Positions 30,540 to 35,317 of a DNA stretch of 35,317 nt are shown piece after piece (within the stretch, counting starts at the first letter, position 1; every line of letters starts with the position of its first letter). Both the position numbers and the translations under genes were made by a program. Source of the stretch: Ettlia oleoabundans. Its lineage: Eukaryota > Chlorophyta > Chlorophyceae > Chlamydomonadales. The stretch is from contig JAAMXP010000988.1 of NCBI GenBank assembly GCA_019693395.1, positions 1 through 35,317 on the forward strand, in the 5' to 3' direction. The notes under the pieces are model-generated. The model was not told the DNA's origin. It worked only from the letters and a program-made list of their open reading frames with translations, and did not search any database.

Positions 30540-33500
30540 CTACACATTATGGCTAGACTTTTCCTCATCTGTGCCCCGACCTAGCGACTTGTGGTCGAGG
30601 GCACTGTTTGGCGGGCTGTCATTGACGACGCCTTCCTGCTTGCCACTGCGGTCGACGGTTAGGAGCTTGTATGCATCCAGGCCCAGCCCTGTGACCACAA
30701 TCAGCCCAAAAATGACAGAGTACGTTACCACTGCCCAAGTACCGACGTCCCGTACGTTGATGATGCCCCTGCAAATGCATGGAGGCAATTCGTGGGTGAC
30801 CACAGAATATGCGTCGGATCAAAGCATGCATCGTCAGTTAGGCGCAATCACAGTAGCCAGGGTGGTGTTTAGCACACGAACAAGCGGCACAACAGGCCCG
30901 TTCCAGCTGGTGGGCAGCCGAAGGGTCGGCACTCACTCGTATATGTTAGCGACAGCAACTATGGCAGCTGCCCTGCCCACCCAGTGGTGCGCAAACTCCC
31001 AGTAAGGACGCAGCCGTGTGCCCTTGTGAGGCCTGCAGCAAGCAGTTCAGAATCAAATTAAATCAAGCACAATTTGGCCAGTCACAGCGCTGAAAAAAAA
31101 ACATGCCCTCGTAACCTTACCTGAGCAGAAGCGCAGTAACCTGAAAGCCTCCCATGGCCATCGCAGAGATTCCCAGCCGGCGGTGCACGGTGTAGGTTGA
31201 CACGCTGCTCCCAGTTGCTTCCTCCACCGCAATGAAAATGATGATGAATGCTGCTACGGCGCATGCAAAACCCAGCACTTGTATGCCCCTGCAAGCAGCC
31301 GTGATGGCAGGACAAGACTTTGAGTTGGGACTGCAATTGGCGCCATCCAGCCGCCACAGCCGATGAGGAGGCCGGCGAAGCAAATCCGTAGCAAGTGTGG
31401 CCATCCACCTGTGCAGATGAAACCACAGCGGTGGCTTGACATCCTTGCCATGGCGAGCAGTAAGAATACCCAGTGGAATGAGGACACCCCAGCCGATGGC
31501 CATCAGCCAGCCGTGTGCCTGCAAGCGTGCATTGGAAGCAGAAGAGAACCTTACTGTGCGTGATTACAAAAAGAGATGTTCATGGGGTGTGTGCAGTTGG
31601 TGGTTATAGATGAGTGATGTTATAATGGCGAACCCCTCACTCCTGCATTCCACACTGGCACATCCGCCAGCCAAGAAGCCTCACATTTTTCATGCTCGTG
31701 ATGTGGGCCGGCTCGCCCTCTATGCTGCTGCTGCTGCCAGACGCCCAGTTCACTGTGGAGGAGGCAAAGTTGTCGTGTTGGAGCAGGCCACCGCCTGCGA
31801 GGCAGACAAGGCAGGGCAGGGCCAGTGGCTCGTTGGCCAATAAATTTGCTGGAACCGTGCAGAAAGCATTGAAGAGGGACAATTAAGCGAGGCTACGGGG
31901 GGACAGGTTACCAGGGAGCACAAGAGCAGGCTTACTCGAGTCCAGGGGCCCCGCTGCTAAGATGATGGGAAAGGCAGGGTTGCCGGCTACCGCACTGTCC
32001 AGCTGAACCTGCGTCACAGCAACGAGGGGCATGATAGCTCCAACCAAGATTATGTCACCAAATCGCCTCACAGGCAGCCAACGGGCGTAAGAAGTGGCGA
32101 AAGGGTATCAAAGTGCAGCAAGAAAGCCCTGAAGACGCTGAATGCACCTTTATTGTGCCCTGCATGACTCCATCGCTGCCCACTGCGGCAGATGCATCTG
32201 ACACCGGCAGCTGGCCGGGGGGCTGAACCCCCGACGGTGTGCGGGAAGCCAAAAAATAGTCTTGAATCTCAGCACCTGCGGGCACATGACGTGCACGGCT
32301 GATGAAGGCACTGTATGTACATGCAGGGGCAAAAAGGAGTAGTCCCCATTGCCCAGCACACCCAAACCGAGGCTGCAATAATGGGTAACACTAGCCGCAG
32401 TAGCGGTTACAGCAGTTGGCGCTACCCACCAGAGCTGCAATCGGCGCAACTCTTGAGGATCATGGAGGTGGCGCCCAGCATGCGCCTGGGGGATTCTGGG
32501 AAGCCCACAGCCACCCAGCCCCCCGCAGCTGCTCGAAGGCCAATCTGCAGCGTGCTGTTGGTACCATCTGCGGTCAGGAGAGCAGCAAAATCTGGCAGGA
32601 TGAGGACTGCCATAGATGACTGCCGTATAGTTTCTCGGATCAACCAGAAACACTGCTTGAAGTGGCAACAATTGGTGCTGGTACTACTTGGCTGTACAAG
32701 TGGCCCAACAAGGCAGGACATGGCACAGCGCCGCGCAACGCAACACATCACAGGAAATACAGTCGCCACACCTGAGGGCTCCAGGGACCACAGGAGTGAG
32801 AAGTCAGTGCCGATGTTGTCGATGGGCGTGCAGGCAGCAAAGTTCAGCTCCTCCTCACCCAGGCTGAGCAGGCAGGCTGGCGAGCCATCCGTGCCTGCCC
32901 CATCAGAACTAGCCGGTGGGGCGGACGCTGCGGGCGTGCTGCCTGCCGGGCTGGGTGGCGGCGGAGGTGGGCTGGAGGGCTGGCTGCTTAATCCGGGTGT
33001 CGGGGCGGCTGTGTCTGTTGCCGGGTCGTCCTGCCCGTCTGGAGCGGGTGCGGCGTCGCTGCTCATGCCTTGTGCCAGCATCAGGGTGTTACCGCCATAC
33101 GGGCGGCCCACGGCGGGGTGAGACTGCAGGCTGCCGTCTGCTGCCAGCGGCCCGAAGGCATAGATGAAGGGGAAGGCGGACGCCATCAGCTGCTCAGGAG
33201 GCTGAGGAAGCTCAGCAGTGAAAGCGGCTACCAGGGTGCCGTCAGCGTCCTGTGCGGCTGACGTATCTGCAGGGAAAGCAGGTGTGCAAAATGGCATTGC
33301 AGAATGCCAGCTAGGTATGCGAGGCACGGTCAGGAACCATGTGCCATGCCAGGCTGTGTAGGCAATGGCGCAAGGACCTCCTTTGCAGCCCGCGCTGCAT
33401 GCAGGAGACAGATGCATCTTGGCCAGGAATGACGGAAAGTGGCTGCTCCTGCCCAGCATGTACTGTGTCACCATTAGCAACAAGAACACCAACCTGTAAG

Positions 33501-34841
33501 TGCAAAGCTTCCTGCCACGTTGTCGGTGGGGTTGTAGCCCGCAAGTTGATACCCGTCCACTGCAGGTAAAAAGTACCCCGGTCAACATGGGGCTGCTCTG
33601 TGTGCTGGGGGGCCTGCATGCGGCGGGGCAGGGACTTGCATAGTACCCAAGCCGCACCCACCAGAGGCGCCAGAAGGGCAGGCTGCACATTGCTTGACTA
33701 CCACAGCATTTGCGCCCAACATGGATGCCGGAAACTCCGGGAAGCCAAACCTGCGAGACAGCAGGGCAAGACAGGATCAAGCTCCCTGCAAGGCTGCAGC
33801 GATGTGCGAGTCATAGGAGCCCGTCTTGGAGAGACACCCGTGTTGCTGCATGAGGCAGGTACCATAACAAAATAGCAATGCGTGCAACACTCACCCAGCC
33901 CACTGCCCGCTGCCTGCCGCAACGTCAATCTTCAAGCCACCCGACCAGAGGGTGCCTCCATTGCTACTAGGTGCCAAGGTGTAATAGACTTCATACGTGG
34001 CTGGCGGAGTGAGCGGCACAGACAGGCACCCCTCAAACTCCAGCTGCTGGTCACCCACTTGCAACGAGCACTCTGGAAGCGGGGTCGGCGAGGCTGTTGA
34101 GCCACCCTGCTGCAGCTTGCGTCGGCGGGAGTCAGAGAAGGAGGCTGTCTTTGCTGCCGCGTTCAAAATGCTGCTGGCTGCTGGCTGGCGCTGAACAGCC
34201 CGGCTGGAGAAGTGCAAACCTCCAAACTCAAAGACGACTGCCAACCCTGCAGCTGCCTGTGGCTGCACTGTTGTAAGGGCAAAGGCGCCGCTGTATCCGC
34301 TGCAAGCCTGGCAGCGTGCAACCACCTGGCTGACGTCTTTCCAGCTGACGTCAGCAGGCAGCGTTGCCAACACATCGGAACTGCTGCTGCCGCTTCCCAT
34401 ACTGCTGTCACTGTACTGCTGCTCCCAATCCAACGGAATCGCTGCAGCTCCTTCCTGGGCAGCAGCCAGCAACCTCACGGCAACAACGCGCCCGCCTCGC
34501 AGCCTGCAGATACCACCCACGAAGGTTGGCAAACCGACTCGCAGCAATGTTGGCGTGGTTGTGTGCCGACCGCTTAGGCTCACCTTATGTTGCGAAGGGC
34601 AACGCTCCCAAGTGTAACTTCAACCACCGCGCCCGCTAACTGCAGAGGCACAACATTCAAAAATGCTGAAAAAGATTGTAGGGTGGCAGCGGCGGCAGTG
34701 GCGGGAGCAACTTGCTGCCAGCACCTGCTCGCCCCACTTGTCTTCCATGGTTTGAACTTCCACCGTCACACTGCGTTGAGCACACACGCCCAAGGTAAAA
34801 ATGGCCAACAGCCCAAGGACCGCCCCGAGTCGCAGCCTCAT
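30540..34841 (-). CDS. DOMON-DOMON-cytochrome b561 membrane redox protein
   Basis: Minus-strand exons: 34841-34725, 34639-34584, 34503-33895, 33750-33662, 33559-33494, 33266-32772, 32567-32430, 32275-32148, 32008-31936, 31794-31685, 31518-31409, 31288-31121, 31032-30937, 30768-30540. All phases match, giving 827 residues. A signal peptide (1-21, ending GVCA) was used to choose the start, although the frame stays open upstream. A region with no recognised domain (22-210) is followed by DOMON 1 (about 225-390, WAGFGFPEFPASMLGA), a Pro/Ser-rich linker, DOMON 2 (about 440-610, WVAVGFPESPRRMLGA), and a five-helix b561 domain (628-775). Heme-ligand His candidates are 629 (AHGW), 661/663 (WFHLHR), 699 (VHRRLG) and 735/736 (FAHHWVG). 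DOMON-b561 proteins move electrons across membranes, often ascorbate-linked, at the plasma membrane or endomembranes. The cytosolic tail is hydrophilic. Confidence 0.92.
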
Positions 34842-35317
34842 GGCCGCTGCCGGGCTTATTGAAGTTGCAAAGCACTGAAGAGGAATTGTTAAGCAAAGCA
34901 GACAAAAAGTAGCGATGTCGGGTAAACCGCGCGCGGCCGCGGCTACCTCCAGCTTCCTTCTTTTATTCCTTGTTGACGTCATCCTAGCAGCTGCAGCCGC
35001 CAGATGGCTGGTGTAGACATGTTGTGAAGCTCTCTCATGTGTTGCCATAATTTCTGGGTGCAATGACAAGCACCGTTGAGAGGCTACAAGCACAGTGAGA
35101 GATGAAGCGGACTGCGCCAGGTGCCAACCGAAGTTGTTGGCCCTCGACCTAAGTTGTACCAGCATGTATGGGGCACTCAACGCAGGCCAATGCAGCAATT
35201 ACGTTAGCCTGTATGTGGTGGTGTTGAGGATAGCAGTAGCATTTCCTATGGTGAGTACGAGATAGGGTGCAGGGGGATGGGTGTAAAGGGACGGAATTCC
35301 GTGTCGGGGGGGGGGGG
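34842..35317. other. 5' flank of the DOMON-b561 gene and right window edge
   Basis: This is expected to hold the b561 promoter and 5' UTR. The b561 reading frame stays open on the minus strand up to 35198, but the extra sequence lacks family resemblance and would bury the signal peptide, so I treat it as non-coding. The window ends in an 11-base G run (35307-35317), which may mark a contig or gap edge. Confidence 0.5.

Noticed and set aside
34842..35198. N-terminal extension of the b561 protein
   Set aside because: The frame is open but would bury an otherwise good signal peptide and has no resemblance to the family.
1..35317. Search for a bacterial-type defence system, mobile element, CRISPR array or tRNA
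   Set aside because: The genes are spliced nuclear genes with eukaryotic families; I saw no terminal inverted repeats with a transposase, no regularly spaced repeats and no cloverleaf that I could support.

Overview
The window is nuclear DNA from a green alga, most likely a chlorophycean. The evidence is dense intron-rich genes in GC-rich sequence, introns that nearly all run from GTGAGY/GTGCGY-type donors to [C/T]TGCAG acceptors, TGTAA motifs after several stop codons, Ala/Gln/Pro/Gly-rich proteins, and a plant-type plastid lipase. I see no prokaryotic operon, IS element, CRISPR array, rRNA or tRNA. All gene models were built by hand from reading frame, splice signals and intron phase. No transcript evidence was available.

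Layout, left to right: (1) 75-1695 minus, the first six exons of EXO1, a 5' flap endonuclease/exonuclease; its 3' part lies off the left edge. (2) 2321-5340 minus, a 485-residue Arg/Ser/Pro/Gly-rich protein with a C-terminal GYF-like domain. (3) 6020-11082 plus, a 1315-residue low-complexity protein with a C-terminal GYF-like domain; genes 2 and 3 are divergent paralogs at their 3' ends. (4) 11426-15545 plus, an unrecognised helical protein ending in a MYND-type finger; its 5' exons are uncertain. (5) 15936-20343 plus, an 811-residue DnaJ protein: coiled N-terminus, J-domain, DnaJ C-terminal domain, and a 400-residue extension whose end resembles a degenerate peptidase-S51/class-I amidotransferase fold. 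(6) 20892-24199 plus, an 802-residue putative transcription factor with an AP2-like segment and two tandem B3-like domains, a RAV-like plan. (7) 25524-30081 minus, a 765-residue PLIP-type plastid phospholipase A1/lipase. (8) 30540-34841 minus, an 827-residue secretory-pathway DOMON-DOMON-cytochrome b561 protein.

The neighbours do not form a pathway: DNA repair, RNA/protein adaptors, chaperone, transcription factor, plastid lipid hydrolysis and membrane redox sit side by side, as is normal in a nuclear genome. The most interesting signals are (a) four frame-supported GC-AG introns among roughly 60, three of which occupy positions where a paralogous copy has a GT donor; (b) the AP2-like/B3-like/B3-like architecture; (c) the DnaJ fusion with a probably inactive S51-like tail; and (d) exon-level internal duplications in the B3-like and DOMON proteins.
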